Assembly: GCF_902833085.1 (NCBI RefSeq)
Contig: NZ_CADFEB010000011.1
Span: 124,001-188,000 of the forward strand
Source of the DNA: Burkholderia ubonensis
GTDB taxonomy: Bacteria; Pseudomonadota; Gammaproteobacteria; Burkholderiales; Burkholderiaceae
DNA: 64,000 nucleotides
Direction of reading: 5' to 3'
Under the pieces are notes generated by a model, which saw only the letters and a program-made list of their open reading frames with translations, was not told the DNA's origin and made no database searches. Of this stretch, positions 24,406-34,431 are shown piece after piece; the first letter of the stretch is position 1, and the number at the start of each line of letters is the position of its first letter. The position numbers and the translations under genes were made by a program.

Positions 24406-26625
24406 TTACAACACCGCGACGACCTTCACGCGCCCCGGCTCCGCCGCCGCGACCACCTGGCCGTCGACGCGCCGGAACGTCAGCGACACGCTGTCGTCGC
24501 CGACCCGCAGATCGTCGATCCGCAGCCAGTCGACACCTTCCGGCAGCGCCGGCCGCTCGACCCGCACTTCGTGCCGCGCGGCGTCGACGCTGACGCCGAG
24601 GCACGCCTGCAGCATCATGAACGGCGCGCCGGCGGCCCACGCCTGCGGCAGGCACGCGACCGGATACGCGGTCGGCGGCTCGCCGCGCCGGCGCGGGAAC
24701 CCGCAGAACAGTTCCGGCAGCCGCATCTCGAAGCTGACCGCCGCCTCGAACAGCGAGCGCAGCAGGTTCAGCACGGCGGCCTTGTCGCCGTAGCGCGCGA
24801 GCCCGCGCGCGGCGAGCGCATTGTCGTGCGGCCACACCGAGCCGTTGTGATACGCCATCGGATTGAAGCGCGGCTGGCCGGCCGCCAGCGTACGCACGCC
24901 CCAGCCGGTCTGGAACAGCGTCGAGCCGAGCGCGTCCGCGACCGCCGCGCCGCGCGCCGGGTCCGGCAGGCCGAACGCGAGCAGATGCCCGGCGTTCGAC
25001 GCGAGCACGCGGCACAGCTCGCCGTGACCGTCGAGCGCGATCCCGTAGAAATTCGCGTCGGGCATCCAGAACAGCGCCTCGACCTGCTCGCGCAGCGTCC
25101 TCGCGCGCAGCGCATAGCGCGTCGCGTCGGCCGCATGGCCGCGCCGCTGCGAGCACGCCGACATCGCGTCGAACGCCGCGCACGCATACGCCTGCACTTC
25201 GACGAGCGCGATCGGCCCGTCGGGAAAGCGCCCGTCCGCATGGAACACCGAATCGTGGCTGTCCTTCCAGCCCTGGTTCGCGAGCCCGCGCTCCGACGTG
25301 CGCTGGTAATCGAGGAGTCCATAAGGATTGCGGTCGCACTTGTCGCTCACCCACTGGATCGCGCGTTCGAGCGCGGGCCACAGTTCGTCGATCAGCGCGT
25401 CGTCGCCGGTGTGCTCGACATATGCGCCCGCCAGCACGACGAACAGCGGCGTCGTGTCGACGCCGCCGTAGTACAGCGCGAACGGCACCTCGCCCGTCGC
25501 CGCCATCTCGCTCTTGCGGAACTCGTGCATGATCTTGCCCGGCTCGGCGTCGCGGAACGCCGACGTCTCGCGCGCCTGATGCGCGGCAAGAAAACGCAGC
25601 ACGCCGCGCGCGAGCGACGGCTGCAGCCACAGCATCTGCAGCGACGTGATCACAGCGTCGCGGCCGAACGGCGTCGAGAACCACGGAATGCCGGCATACG
25701 GATACGGGCCGGTGTCGAGCTGCGTCGTCAGCAGCCCGAGATCCGCGAGCGAGCGGTCGAGCCACGCGTTGAACAGCGGGTTGCCGGTGCGCACGCGGGC
25801 CATCGTCGCGCGCCGCGCGCGCATCGCGCGGTGCACCGCGACGAGCGCGGTGCGCAACGCCGCGCGGCCGCACCCGGGCGTCTCGCCGCGCGCCGCGCCG
25901 ACCGTCGCCTCGACGGTCAGGTAGATCGACACGCACGCCTGCGCGGCAATCGTCAGCCGGTAATCGGCGCGGTCGACCGACAGCGCGTCGGGTGCCGGCG
26001 AGAAGTTGACCGTCACCGCGCGCTCGACGCGATCGAGCCCGTCGTAGCGCAGCCGCACCGCGCCCGCGTCGATGCGCGGCTGCGCGATCGTGCCGCGGCG
26101 CGCGCGGTGCGTGCCGCGCACCTCGAACATGTCCTTGAAGTCGGCGGCGAACGACAGCGACAGCGGCACCTCGGCCTCGCTCGCGCCGTAATTCGTCAGC
26201 GTCAGCGCTTCGTACAGCACGTTGTTCGCGAGCACGCGCATCCGCTCGATGTGGATCACCCCTTCGGGCGTCTCGCGGCCGCCGAGCGGCGGCAGCGGCC
26301 GGTTCGTCAGGTGCGCGGTGAACGATGCGTTGTCGGCGCTGGTCGCGCCCGACAGCAGCGACGGCGCGCGCCCGCCGAAGGTCAGCCGCCATTTCGACAG
26401 CACGCGCATGTCGTCGACGAACAGGCCGTCGTCGTGCCCGCTGACGTCGCCGAGCGCGTCGCTGACCACGAACGCGTCGCCGGCCTTCAGCACGTACTGG
26501 TTGTTGCGCGCGTCCGCCTGCGGGTCAGCCTCGGGCGCGATGAATGCGGGCCCCGACGCCTGGGTCGGGGGCACAGGCGCGACTTGCGGCGCGCGCGTCG
26601 TTGTCTCGTCGGCGTGATTCGGCAT
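24406..26625 (-). CDS. Amylo-alpha-1,6-glucosidase / glycogen debranching family enzyme
   Basis: 739 residues. The N-terminal half is a GDE_N_bis-type beta domain (VVSDALGDVSGHDDGLFVDD, MRVLSKWRLTFGGR). The C-terminal half is an (alpha/alpha)6 toroid (PFGRDAVITSLQMLWLQPSL, ALYYGGVDTTPLFVVLAGAY, NPYGLLDYQ, NGSVWPHDNALAARGLARYG). Proteins of this class remove alpha-1,6-linked glucose or hydrolyse related disaccharides and are often found with trehalose/glycogen genes, though none is visible here. No signal peptide, so cytoplasmic. The ATG at 26623-26625 has AGGAG upstream. Confidence 0.85.
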   Translation of the reverse strand: MPNHADETTTRAPQVAPVPPTQASGPAFIAPEADPQADARNNQYVLKAGDAFVVSDALGDVSGHDDGLFVDDMRVLSKWRLTFGGRAPSLLSGATSADNASFTAHLTNRPLPPLGGRETPEGVIHIERMRVLANNVLYEALTLTNYGASEAEVPLSLSFAADFKDMFEVRGTHRARRGTIAQPRIDAGAVRLRYDGLDRVERAVTVNFSPAPDALSVDRADYRLTIAAQACVSIYLTVEATVGAARGETPGCGRAALRTALVAVHRAMRARRATMARVRTGNPLFNAWLDRSLADLGLLTTQLDTGPYPYAGIPWFSTPFGRDAVITSLQMLWLQPSLARGVLRFLAAHQARETSAFRDAEPGKIMHEFRKSEMAATGEVPFALYYGGVDTTPLFVVLAGAYVEHTGDDALIDELWPALERAIQWVSDKCDRNPYGLLDYQRTSERGLANQGWKDSHDSVFHADGRFPDGPIALVEVQAYACAAFDAMSACSQRRGHAADATRYALRARTLREQVEALFWMPDANFYGIALDGHGELCRVLASNAGHLLAFGLPDPARGAAVADALGSTLFQTGWGVRTLAAGQPRFNPMAYHNGSVWPHDNALAARGLARYGDKAAVLNLLRSLFEAAVSFEMRLPELFCGFPRRRGEPPTAYPVACLPQAWAAGAPFMMLQACLGVSVDAARHEVRVERPALPEGVDWLRIDDLRVGDDSVSLTFRRVDGQVVAAAEPGRVKVVAVL

Positions 26626-26719
26626 CGATGCTCCTGTGTTGGGCGGCACGCGCAGCGCGCGTCGCTCGTTCCGCACAGGATAGGCCAGATTGCGCCGCGT
26701 TCGCAGCGACGCACGAACC

Positions 26720-26755
26720 GCGGCCCCGCACGGCGTCGATGCCGCGCGGGGCCGC
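26720..26755. terminator. Strong hairpin between autotransporter and debranching enzyme genes
   Basis: A perfect 10-bp stem (GCGGCCCCGC and GCGGGGCCGC) with a 16-base loop lies 40 bases past the autotransporter stop. No T-run follows on the minus strand, so it may slow or stop transcription only partly. Confidence 0.5.
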
Positions 26756-26794
26756 TCGCCTGCGATGCCGCGCCGGGCGCGGGTCAGCGCAGGG

Positions 26795-29700
26795 TCAGAA
26801 CTTCCACAGGATATTGCCGAGCACCGCGTTGTCGCGCACGCCGCTGCCGAACTGGCCGCTGTACGACACGCCGAGCGTCAGGTTCTTCGTGACGCTCGCA
26901 TCGACCCCGAGCTCAAGCACCGCGCTGTCGCGCGCGATCGGCACGCCCGCGACCTGGAACGACGTGCTGCCGGCCGCGAAAGCGAACGTCGACGTCGGCC
27001 GCACGTTGCCGAACGCGTGCCGCCAGCCGGCCGTCGTGTGCGCGGTCAGCGTGCCCTTCGCGAGCACGCCGAGCTCCGTCGCTGCGCGCACGCCGAGCGT
27101 CGAGAAGCCGACGTGGCTCGTGTCCGCGTCGGTGCGCAGCGCGGCCGCGCCGCCGCTTTCCGTGTAGGCGTTGGTATGCAGGCGCACGTAAGCGAGCCCC
27201 GCGAACGGCTCGAGCGCGAAGCGCCCGACCGGGATCGCGTAGCCGACCTCGCCGAACACCTGCGCGGTGTTCGCGTCGTACTTGGCCGAGTTGCTGTCGC
27301 TGAAGCCCGTGTACGACGGATGACGGTCGGCGTTGATCCGGTGCCACGTATAGGCCGCGCCGCCGCGCACGCCGAGCGCGTCGAATTGCGCGCCGCCGTA
27401 CAGCACGACCGAGTAGCTGTTCAGCGACGCCGACGCAGCCTGGTCGTTGTCGAGCGAGCCGTGCGTGACGCTGGCCGCGAGGCCGACGCGCGTGCGGTCG
27501 TCGAGCGCCATGTCCGCGCCGGCGATGAAGCCCGTCATGCTGCGGTTGATCGTCGCCGCGTTGCCGTCGCCGGCGAGCCGGCTGCGGCCGCCGAAGCCCT
27601 GCCCCCACACGACCGGCCGATACGGCACGTTGCTGACGCAGCCGGCATGCGAGCCGAGCCGCCGCTCGGGCGGCAGCGCGTTGTCGCGCGCCGCGGCGGC
27701 GCCCGTGTCGTCGCACAGCGCCGAGCCGCCCGACGACAGCGCCGCGAGCGGTCCCGAGCCCGCCGCGAGCCCCTGGCGCACGCGGTCCGACACCGCATCG
27801 CGCACATAGCGGCTGTCGGTCATCAGCATGCTCTTCGCGCTCGCGTAGAACTCGCCGTCGAGTTGCCGGAACGCAGTGCGCGCGGTGGGCGCGTCCGCGA
27901 CGAGCACCGAGTCGTACACCGGATTGCCGTCCTTCAGCGAGCCGATCGCCTGGGCGACCGCCACCTCGTTCGGCGTGGTCGCGACCGACGTGAACGACGT
28001 GCCGTTCGTCGACAGCTGCAGGTACACGTGACTCGCGTCATAGCTGAGCGTCGGCGTCACGAACGCATAGGTCGAGCTCACGCCCGCGAACTGCCCCTGG
28101 ACGCCGCCGCCCGCGCTCATGATCGTGTACTGCTGGTTCGCCTGGTACGACGCCTGGCTCGCGATCACCTGCACGTTGCCGCCGTTCAGCGTCGCGCTGC
28201 CCGTCGCCGCGATGCTGCCGCTCTGCTGCGGCGTCGTGGCGACCTGCATCGTCGAGCCCGGCTGGAATGTCACGTTGCCCGCGACGTTCAGCGCCTGCCC
28301 CGGCTGCAACAGCGACGCGGTGCCGCCGCTCACGACGACGAGGCCGCCGATCGTGCCGGTGCCCGTCACCGTCCCGCCGCCCTGCACGGTCACGGTCGAG
28401 GCGGCCAGCGAGCCGTTGACGGCCAGCGTGCCGGCTCCGACCGTCGTGGGCCCGGACAGCGTGCTCGTGCCGGTGAGCGTCAGTTGGCCGCTGCCCGCCT
28501 GCGTGAGCGAGCCGGTGCCGGAAAGGATGCTGGCGACCGTCACGTTGCCGGACTGGTTGAAGACGAGCGCGCCGTTGTTGGCGATGTCGCCGGCGACGCT
28601 GCCCGACGTGCCGCCGTTGCCGAGCTGCAGCGTGCCGCCGGCCGCGATCGTGGTGCCGCCCGTATACGTGTTGCTGCCGGTCAGCACCTGCGTGCCGCTC
28701 GCCACCGTGACGCCGCCCGCGCCGGCGATCGTGCCGCCGAACGCGGCGCCGTTGCCGTTCAGCGCCAGCGCGTTGGCGCCCAGATTCACGTTGGCGCCGG
28801 CCACGCCGGACAGCGCGCCGATCGTCTGCGCACCCGTCGCGCCGCTCACGTCGAAGGTCGCGCCCGTGCCGGCGAGGTTCACCGCGCCCGTCGATGCCAG
28901 GCTGCCGCCCTCGCCGAGCGCGAGCGTGCCGGCGTTGATCGTCGTGCCGCCCGTGTAGTTGTTCGCGCCCGTCAGCGTCGTCGTCGCCGCACCGTTCTTG
29001 ACGAGACCGCCTCCGCCGGAAATCGTGCCGCTCAGCGCGAGGGCGTTGCTGCCGCCGAGCGCCAGCGACGCACCGGTGCCGAGGTTGACCGCATTGCCGA
29101 GCGTCATGCTCGTGGTCGTATCGAGCGCCGCCGCCCCGCCGACGTTCACCGCGCCGTTGCTGAGCGCCGCGGCGTTGCCGAGCACCACGGTGCCGCTGTT
29201 CAGGTTCGTGCCGCCCGTGTACACGTTCGCGCCGGTCAGCGTCTGCGTGCCGGTGCCGGCCAGCGTCAGGCTGCCGGCGCCGCTGATCGTGCCGCCGAAG
29301 GTGCCGCTGGCAGTCCCGCCCAGCGTCAGCGCGTTGCCGCCCAGATTGACGGTCGTCCCCGCGACGCCCGACAGCGCGCCGAGCGACTGCGCGCCCGTCG
29401 CGCCGCTCAGGTTGAGCGCCGCGCCCGCGCTGGCAAGGTTCACCGCGCTGGTCGACGCGAAACTGCCGCCGTCGCCGAGCGCCAGCGTGCCGGCGTTGAT
29501 CGTCGTGGTGCCCGTGTAGGTGTTCGCACCATTCAGCGTCGTCGTCGCCGGGCCGTTCTTCACGAGACCGCCCCCGCCGGAAATCGGGCCGCTCAGCCCG
29601 AGGGCATTGCTGCCGCCGAGCGTCAGCGCCGCGCCGGTGCCGAGGTTGACCGCGTTGGTGAGCGACAGGCTCGCGTTCGTGTCGAGCGTCGCGGCGCCGC

Positions 29701-32398
29701 CGACGTTCAGCGCGCCGGAGCCGAGCGCCGCGTTGTTGCCGAGTATCAGGGTGCCGCTGTTCAGGTTCGTGCCGCCCGTGTAGTTGCTCGCGCCGTTCAG
29801 CGTCTGCGTGCCGGCGCCGGTCAGCGCCAGCGTCAGGCCGCCGGTGCCGCCGATCGCGCCGTTGTACGTCGCGCTGCCGTTGCCGCCCAGCGTCAGCGTG
29901 CTGCCGCCGAGGTTGACGTTCGTGCCGGCCGCGCCCGTCAACGCGCCGATCGTCTGCGCGCCGCCTGCGGCGATGTCGAAGACGGCGCCCGCGTTCGCCA
30001 GGTTCACCGTGCCGGCCGCCGACAGGCTGCCGCCCGCGCCGATCGCCAGCGTGCCGGCGTTGATCGTCGTGCCGCCCGTGTAGCTGTTCGTGCCGGTCAG
30101 CGTCACCGTCTCCGCGCCGTTCTTCACGAGCGCGCCCCCGCCGGTGATGTCCCCGCTCAGCCCGAGGGCGTTGCTGCCGCCGAGCGTCAGCGTCTTGCCC
30201 GTCAAGAGGTTGACGGCGTTGGCGACCGTCAGGTTCGAGGTCGTATCGAGCGTCGCCGTGCCGCCGACGGTCAGCGTGCCGGTGCCGAGCGCCTGGCCGT
30301 TGCCGAGCACCAGGCTGCCGGCGTTCAGCGTCGTGCCGCCCGCGAAGTTGTTCGCGCCGGACAGCGTCACCGCCGCCGTGCCGTTCTTCACGAGACCGCC
30401 CCCGCCGGAGATCGTGCCGCTCAGGCCGAGATCGGTGCTGCCGGCGAGCGTCAGCGTCGTGCTCGTGGCGATGTTGATGTCGTTCGAGAGCGACACGTTG
30501 GTGGTCGCGTCGAGCGACGACGAGCCGCTGACGTTCACCGCGCCGGTGCCGAGCGACCCGCTGCTGCCGACGACGAGGTTGCCGCCGCTCAGGTTCGTGC
30601 CGCCCGAGTACACGTTCGTGCCGGTCAGCGTCTGCGTGCCGGGGCCCGAGAGCGTGATGCCGCCCGTGCCGCTGATCGTGCCGGCGTACGTCGCGTTGAC
30701 AGCGCCGCCGAGCGTCAGCGTATTGCCGCCGAGGACCACGTTCGTGCCGGCCGCGCCCGCCAGCGCGCCGATCGTCCGCGCGCCCGATGCGGCGCTCACG
30801 TCGAACGTCGCGCCCGCGCCGGTCAGGTTGACCGTGCCCGTCTCCGCCAGGGTGCCGGCGCCGCTCAGCGCGAGCGTGCCGGCGTTGATCGTCGTGTCGC
30901 CCGTGTACGTGTTCACGCCGCTCAGCGTCGTCCTCCCCGCGCCGTTCTTCACGAGGCCGCCGTTGCCGTTGATCGCGCCGGCCAGCCCGAGATCGTTGCT
31001 GCCGCCGATCGTCAGCGTCGAGCTGTTGGCGAGATTGATTACGTTGCCGAGCGTCACGTTCGTGCTCGAGTCGAGTGACGCCGGCGCATTCACGTTCACC
31101 GCGCCGGCGCCGAGCGCCGTATTGTTGCCGACCACCAGTCCGCCGCCGTTCAGGTTCGTGCCGCCGGTGTAGTTGTTCGCGCCCGTCAGCGTCAGTATGC
31201 CGCCGTCGTTCTTCGTCAGCGCGCCGCCGCCCGACACCGTGCCCGACAGCGTGAGCCCGGTCGAGCCCTGCACCGTCAGCCCGCCCCCGCTGAGCGTCAT
31301 GTTATTGGCGACGTTGAGCCCCGCCGTGCCGGCCTGCAGCGCGCCGCCGGTAGCCGTGATGGTGCCGGTGCCGAGCGACGCGTTGTCGTTGATGATCGCG
31401 ACGCCGCCCCCCAGCGTCGCGTCCTGCGCGGTGGACGGGCCGTTGATCGTCCAGTTGCCCGACTGGACGTCCAGGTGATTGAAGTTGATGTAGTTGTTGA
31501 CCGCGATCGTGCCGTTCGCCGACGTCCCCTGCTGCAGGTTGAGCGTGTTGTTGCCGCCCGCGCCGCCGTCGACGATGCCCGTCTGCGCGACGTTGAGCGT
31601 GTTCGGGCCGACCGTGATGTTGAACGCGCCGCCGGTGCCGCCCGCCGTGTTGACCGACGAGCCCGTCACCGCGTTGAACGTGTTGTTGCTGTTCGCGCCC
31701 ATCGACACGCCGCCGTTGATCGTGCCCGAGTTGGTAAACGTATTGCCCTGCCCGGGCGTGCCGTTCGAGCCGAACGACACGCGGCCGTTGATCGTGCCGC
31801 TGTTCGTCATCTGGACCTGGCCGCCGCCGTACGCGGCAACCACGGGCGCATCCGCGCCGGACAGTGTCGCGCCGACCAACGGGTTCGAGCCGATCGTGCC
31901 GGTGTTCGTGATGTGCGACGTGCCGCCGGTGCCGTTCTGGACCGACAGCGCCATGCCCGTCACGCCGCTGATCGCCACCCCGGTCGAGCCGTTCATCGTG
32001 CCGTTGTTGGTCACGTAGGTCGTGCTCGCCGACGCGTTGCCGACCACCGCGCCGCTCGACAGCACGCCGAGCCCCGAGCCGAGCGCCGACGGGTCGATCG
32101 TGCCGTTGTTGGTCAGCGTGGTGTTGTTGCCGGTCAGCGACATCGCGGTGCCGCCGACGCCGAGCAGCACGCCGACGCTCGCGCCGGGGTTGACGGTCGC
32201 GTTGATGTTGTTCGCGCTGTTCGCATAGCTCGGTGCGAGCGGGTTGGCGACGCCCGAGCAGGTCACGGTCGTGCCTGCCGTGGAACAGGTCGCATACGCC
32301 GGAATGATGCCCGCGCCCATGAGCGCGAGGCCGACGCCCGTCGGCAGCAGGAATCGCGGAAACGGCTCTCTGGTTTTTCTCGAACGCACGCTGCTCAT
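26795..32398 (-). CDS. Autotransporter (type Va) with PATR beta-strand repeats
   Basis: 1,867 residues. An N-terminal leader (PRFLLPTGVGLALMGAGIIP, then AYA and a predicted cut) precedes a passenger made of many autotransporter-associated beta-strand repeats, such as LTGANNYTGGTTINAGTLAL, alternating with GGGLVKNG blocks. This implies a long beta-helix. The last ~280 residues form the translocator barrel (NRSMTGFIAGADMALDDRTR, and final NILWKF ending in Phe). No protease or lipase motif is visible, so adhesion or biofilm function is the default inference. An AGGGAGAG ribosome site precedes the ATG at 32396-32398. The central passenger is repeated at DNA level (separate entry). Confidence 0.9.
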   Translation of the reverse strand: MSSVRSRKTREPFPRFLLPTGVGLALMGAGIIPAYATCSTAGTTVTCSGVANPLAPSYANSANNINATVNPGASVGVLLGVGGTAMSLTGNNTTLTNNGTIDPSALGSGLGVLSSGAVVGNASASTTYVTNNGTMNGSTGVAISGVTGMALSVQNGTGGTSHITNTGTIGSNPLVGATLSGADAPVVAAYGGGQVQMTNSGTINGRVSFGSNGTPGQGNTFTNSGTINGGVSMGANSNNTFNAVTGSSVNTAGGTGGAFNITVGPNTLNVAQTGIVDGGAGGNNTLNLQQGTSANGTIAVNNYINFNHLDVQSGNWTINGPSTAQDATLGGGVAIINDNASLGTGTITATGGALQAGTAGLNVANNMTLSGGGLTVQGSTGLTLSGTVSGGGALTKNDGGILTLTGANNYTGGTNLNGGGLVVGNNTALGAGAVNVNAPASLDSSTNVTLGNVINLANSSTLTIGGSNDLGLAGAINGNGGLVKNGAGRTTLSGVNTYTGDTTINAGTLALSGAGTLAETGTVNLTGAGATFDVSAASGARTIGALAGAAGTNVVLGGNTLTLGGAVNATYAGTISGTGGITLSGPGTQTLTGTNVYSGGTNLSGGNLVVGSSGSLGTGAVNVSGSSSLDATTNVSLSNDINIATSTTLTLAGSTDLGLSGTISGGGGLVKNGTAAVTLSGANNFAGGTTLNAGSLVLGNGQALGTGTLTVGGTATLDTTSNLTVANAVNLLTGKTLTLGGSNALGLSGDITGGGALVKNGAETVTLTGTNSYTGGTTINAGTLAIGAGGSLSAAGTVNLANAGAVFDIAAGGAQTIGALTGAAGTNVNLGGSTLTLGGNGSATYNGAIGGTGGLTLALTGAGTQTLNGASNYTGGTNLNSGTLILGNNAALGSGALNVGGAATLDTNASLSLTNAVNLGTGAALTLGGSNALGLSGPISGGGGLVKNGPATTTLNGANTYTGTTTINAGTLALGDGGSFASTSAVNLASAGAALNLSGATGAQSLGALSGVAGTTVNLGGNALTLGGTASGTFGGTISGAGSLTLAGTGTQTLTGANVYTGGTNLNSGTVVLGNAAALSNGAVNVGGAAALDTTTSMTLGNAVNLGTGASLALGGSNALALSGTISGGGGLVKNGAATTTLTGANNYTGGTTINAGTLALGEGGSLASTGAVNLAGTGATFDVSGATGAQTIGALSGVAGANVNLGANALALNGNGAAFGGTIAGAGGVTVASGTQVLTGSNTYTGGTTIAAGGTLQLGNGGTSGSVAGDIANNGALVFNQSGNVTVASILSGTGSLTQAGSGQLTLTGTSTLSGPTTVGAGTLAVNGSLAASTVTVQGGGTVTGTGTIGGLVVVSGGTASLLQPGQALNVAGNVTFQPGSTMQVATTPQQSGSIAATGSATLNGGNVQVIASQASYQANQQYTIMSAGGGVQGQFAGVSSTYAFVTPTLSYDASHVYLQLSTNGTSFTSVATTPNEVAVAQAIGSLKDGNPVYDSVLVADAPTARTAFRQLDGEFYASAKSMLMTDSRYVRDAVSDRVRQGLAAGSGPLAALSSGGSALCDDTGAAAARDNALPPERRLGSHAGCVSNVPYRPVVWGQGFGGRSRLAGDGNAATINRSMTGFIAGADMALDDRTRVGLAASVTHGSLDNDQAASASLNSYSVVLYGGAQFDALGVRGGAAYTWHRINADRHPSYTGFSDSNSAKYDANTAQVFGEVGYAIPVGRFALEPFAGLAYVRLHTNAYTESGGAAALRTDADTSHVGFSTLGVRAATELGVLAKGTLTAHTTAGWRHAFGNVRPTSTFAFAAGSTSFQVAGVPIARDSAVLELGVDASVTKNLTLGVSYSGQFGSGVRDNAVLGNILWKF
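28985..31200 (-). repeat. Tandem ~560-bp modules in the autotransporter passenger
   Basis: A landmark block encoding GGGLVKNG recurs at about 28990, 29549, 30117, 30380 and 30942. The spacings are close to 560 bases (one is about 263), i.e. about 187-residue modules each holding two PATR units. Near-identity of the blocks on the DNA, including shared wobble bases, indicates recent duplication or gene conversion. Confidence 0.75.
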
Positions 32399-33139
32399 GC
32401 TTTCTCTCCCTCAGTCGGAAACGGACGGCAAGAAACGATCGACGGCGCGAAACGAAAACTGCGGGCCACTGCGGTAACCGAAAAACACGGACGAACGAGG
32501 CCCTTCCGATGCTCCGGAGCGGAGTCGGATTCATTCAGGTTGCAGTGCGGAAAATCAGCCCGTAAACGCGAGAAGCGGTGTTAGCCGAATGACATGATGG
32601 TGGCCCTCTGGCAGCGACGTTCTGGTTGATTTGATGACTGCCTGCTAATTGTCAGACAAGGTATATCAAAGAGGCCAGATTTGCCAAACGATATGTCGTT
32701 ATCGGTGTGGAAATTAGAATACGTCGGTATTTTCCCGCACGGGACTTCCCCGTACCGAAAGGCCTGGCGTGGCGCAGCACTCCGGCTTGAACGAAAAACG
32801 GAAGAATTTAAAAACTCAATTGATTGAACGATTTTCTGAATTCTTGCAGCGCAAGAAATCAATGCCCGTCCAATTATTAAATACCTCCATAATAAACATC
32901 CGGATGCACCGCATCAAAATCGATTACATCCATTCAATTTGATCCGGATCATTTCTGCTTTCGATTCGCTTGAATCGGATGGCATGGAATCTGCTGTCGC
33001 GACGGCCGACACGGATTCGGGAAGCGGCGGGAAGCCGAAGGATGAGAGATGGAGATCGCCGGCCGACGCCGGCGGCGCGAGCACCGGAAGCCGGGCCGCG
33101 CGGAAAGAAAGAAAGGAAGGAAGCGGAACGCGCCGCGCG
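32399..33139. other. AT-richer promoter region of the autotransporter
   Basis: Contains the autotransporter's upstream DNA. A perfect 11-bp palindrome TTGTCAGACAA (32649-32659) lies about 250 bases above the start and could be a regulator site. The stretch 32640-32960 is clearly lower in GC than the flanks. A 93-codon frame on the minus strand here has no recognisable features, and I do not call it. Confidence 0.5.
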
Positions 33140-34174
33140 TCAGGCGGCGGCGCGCATCGGCACGCGGCCCATCGCCGCCGCCGCGCCGCGGACCGCGCAG
33201 GTCAGCGGATCGTCGGCGACCCGCACCGCGAGCCCGGTCTCGTCGCGCAGCCGCTTGCCGAGGTTCGCGAGCAGCGAGCCGCCGCCCGTCAGCACGATGC
33301 CGCAGTCCGCGATGTCGGTGACGAGCTCGGGCGGCGCGTTCTCGAGCGTGCGCTTGACCGCGCTCACCACCGCGTTCAGCGGCGCGGCGAGCGCATCGGC
33401 GACGTCGTGGTTGCTGAGCTCGATCGTGCGCGGCAGGCCGTCGACGGCGCTGCGCCCCACCACCCGCATCGTTTCGCGCGGCACGCCGGCGCTCGCGGTG
33501 CCGATCGTCTTCTTCACGTGCTCGGCGGTCTGCTCGCCGAGCTGCACGCCGTACAGCGCGCGGACATGACTGATGATCGCCGCGTCGAACTGCTCGCCCC
33601 CGATGCGGATCGCCTCGCGATAGACGACGCCGCCCAGCGCCACCACCGCGACCTCCGTCGTGCCGCCGCCGATGTCGACGACGAGCGAGCCGATCGCGTC
33701 GGTCACCGGCAGGCCCGCGCCGAACGCGGCGGCGAGCGCCTCGTCGACCAGCGTGACGCTCGCGGCGCCCGCCGCGAGCGCCGCCTCGGACAACGCATGC
33801 CGCTCGACGGCCGTCGCGCTCGACGGCACGCACAGCGCGACCTCGACGCGCCGGCCGAACCGCGAGCGCGTGCGCGACATGTCGATGAAGTGGCGGATCA
33901 TCTGCTCGGCTGCGTGCGCGTCGGCGATCACGCCGTGCTGCAGCGGCCGCACCGCCTCGAGATGGATGGGCTCGCGGCCGAGCAGCGCCTTCGCGCGTTC
34001 ACCGACCGCCTCGAGCATCGGCCGCGCGACCATGCCGCCCGGCTTGCGGAAACAGATGACCGACGGCTGGTTCAGCACCACGCCCCGGTCGTGTGTGTAG
34101 ATCCGCGTGGTCGCGGTACCCGGATCGATCGCGACGGGATGCGCGAACAGCTTTCCGAACAGCGGTGTCGACAT
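33140..34174 (-). CDS. MreB-like rod-shape protein (actin family paralogue)
   Basis: 344 residues. The actin-fold nucleotide motifs are present: AIDPGTATTRIYTHDRG (phosphate 1), SLVVDIGGGTTEVAVVALGG (phosphate 2), IGGEQFDAAIISHVRALYG, and the adenosine motif GIVLTGGGSLLANLGKRL. It closely follows the MreB plan, but no mreC, mreD, pbp2 or rodA follows, so it is probably a secondary paralogue and not the main cell-wall operon copy. The ATG at 34172-34174 follows AAAGG. Ends with an Ala/Arg-rich tail. Confidence 0.82.
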   Translation of the reverse strand: MSTPLFGKLFAHPVAIDPGTATTRIYTHDRGVVLNQPSVICFRKPGGMVARPMLEAVGERAKALLGREPIHLEAVRPLQHGVIADAHAAEQMIRHFIDMSRTRSRFGRRVEVALCVPSSATAVERHALSEAALAAGAASVTLVDEALAAAFGAGLPVTDAIGSLVVDIGGGTTEVAVVALGGVVYREAIRIGGEQFDAAIISHVRALYGVQLGEQTAEHVKKTIGTASAGVPRETMRVVGRSAVDGLPRTIELSNHDVADALAAPLNAVVSAVKRTLENAPPELVTDIADCGIVLTGGGSLLANLGKRLRDETGLAVRVADDPLTCAVRGAAAAMGRVPMRAAA

Positions 34175-34431
34175 GAGCAAACCTTTACGAGCGGGGAAAA
34201 AAACGTTTCCGACGACGCACGGCGCGTGCCGGCCCATCCCCGACTTAGCGGCAAATTATGCCGGCACTTTAGACAATTCTCGTGATTTTTTCGAGACGAT
34301 ATCGTTTGCGTCGCGCCGACGGCGTCCGTCAACGGGTTCGGACCCTCGCTCCGACCCCGCAAAACACGTTAATCTCTCGGTTTTGCCTGCTTCCGGCAGG
34401 CTTCCGACGCCCATCACGCCTGCTTATCACG

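Noticed and set aside
26690..31078. A very long plus-strand open frame opposite the autotransporter
   Set aside because: Its protein is a monotonous Arg/Ala/Val-rich text mirroring the repeats on the other strand. It has no ribosome site or domain and is explained by high GC opposite a repetitive gene.
32581..32862. A 93-codon minus-strand frame upstream of the autotransporter
   Set aside because: No domain, composition like noncoding AT-richer DNA, and no convincing ribosome site; left as promoter region.
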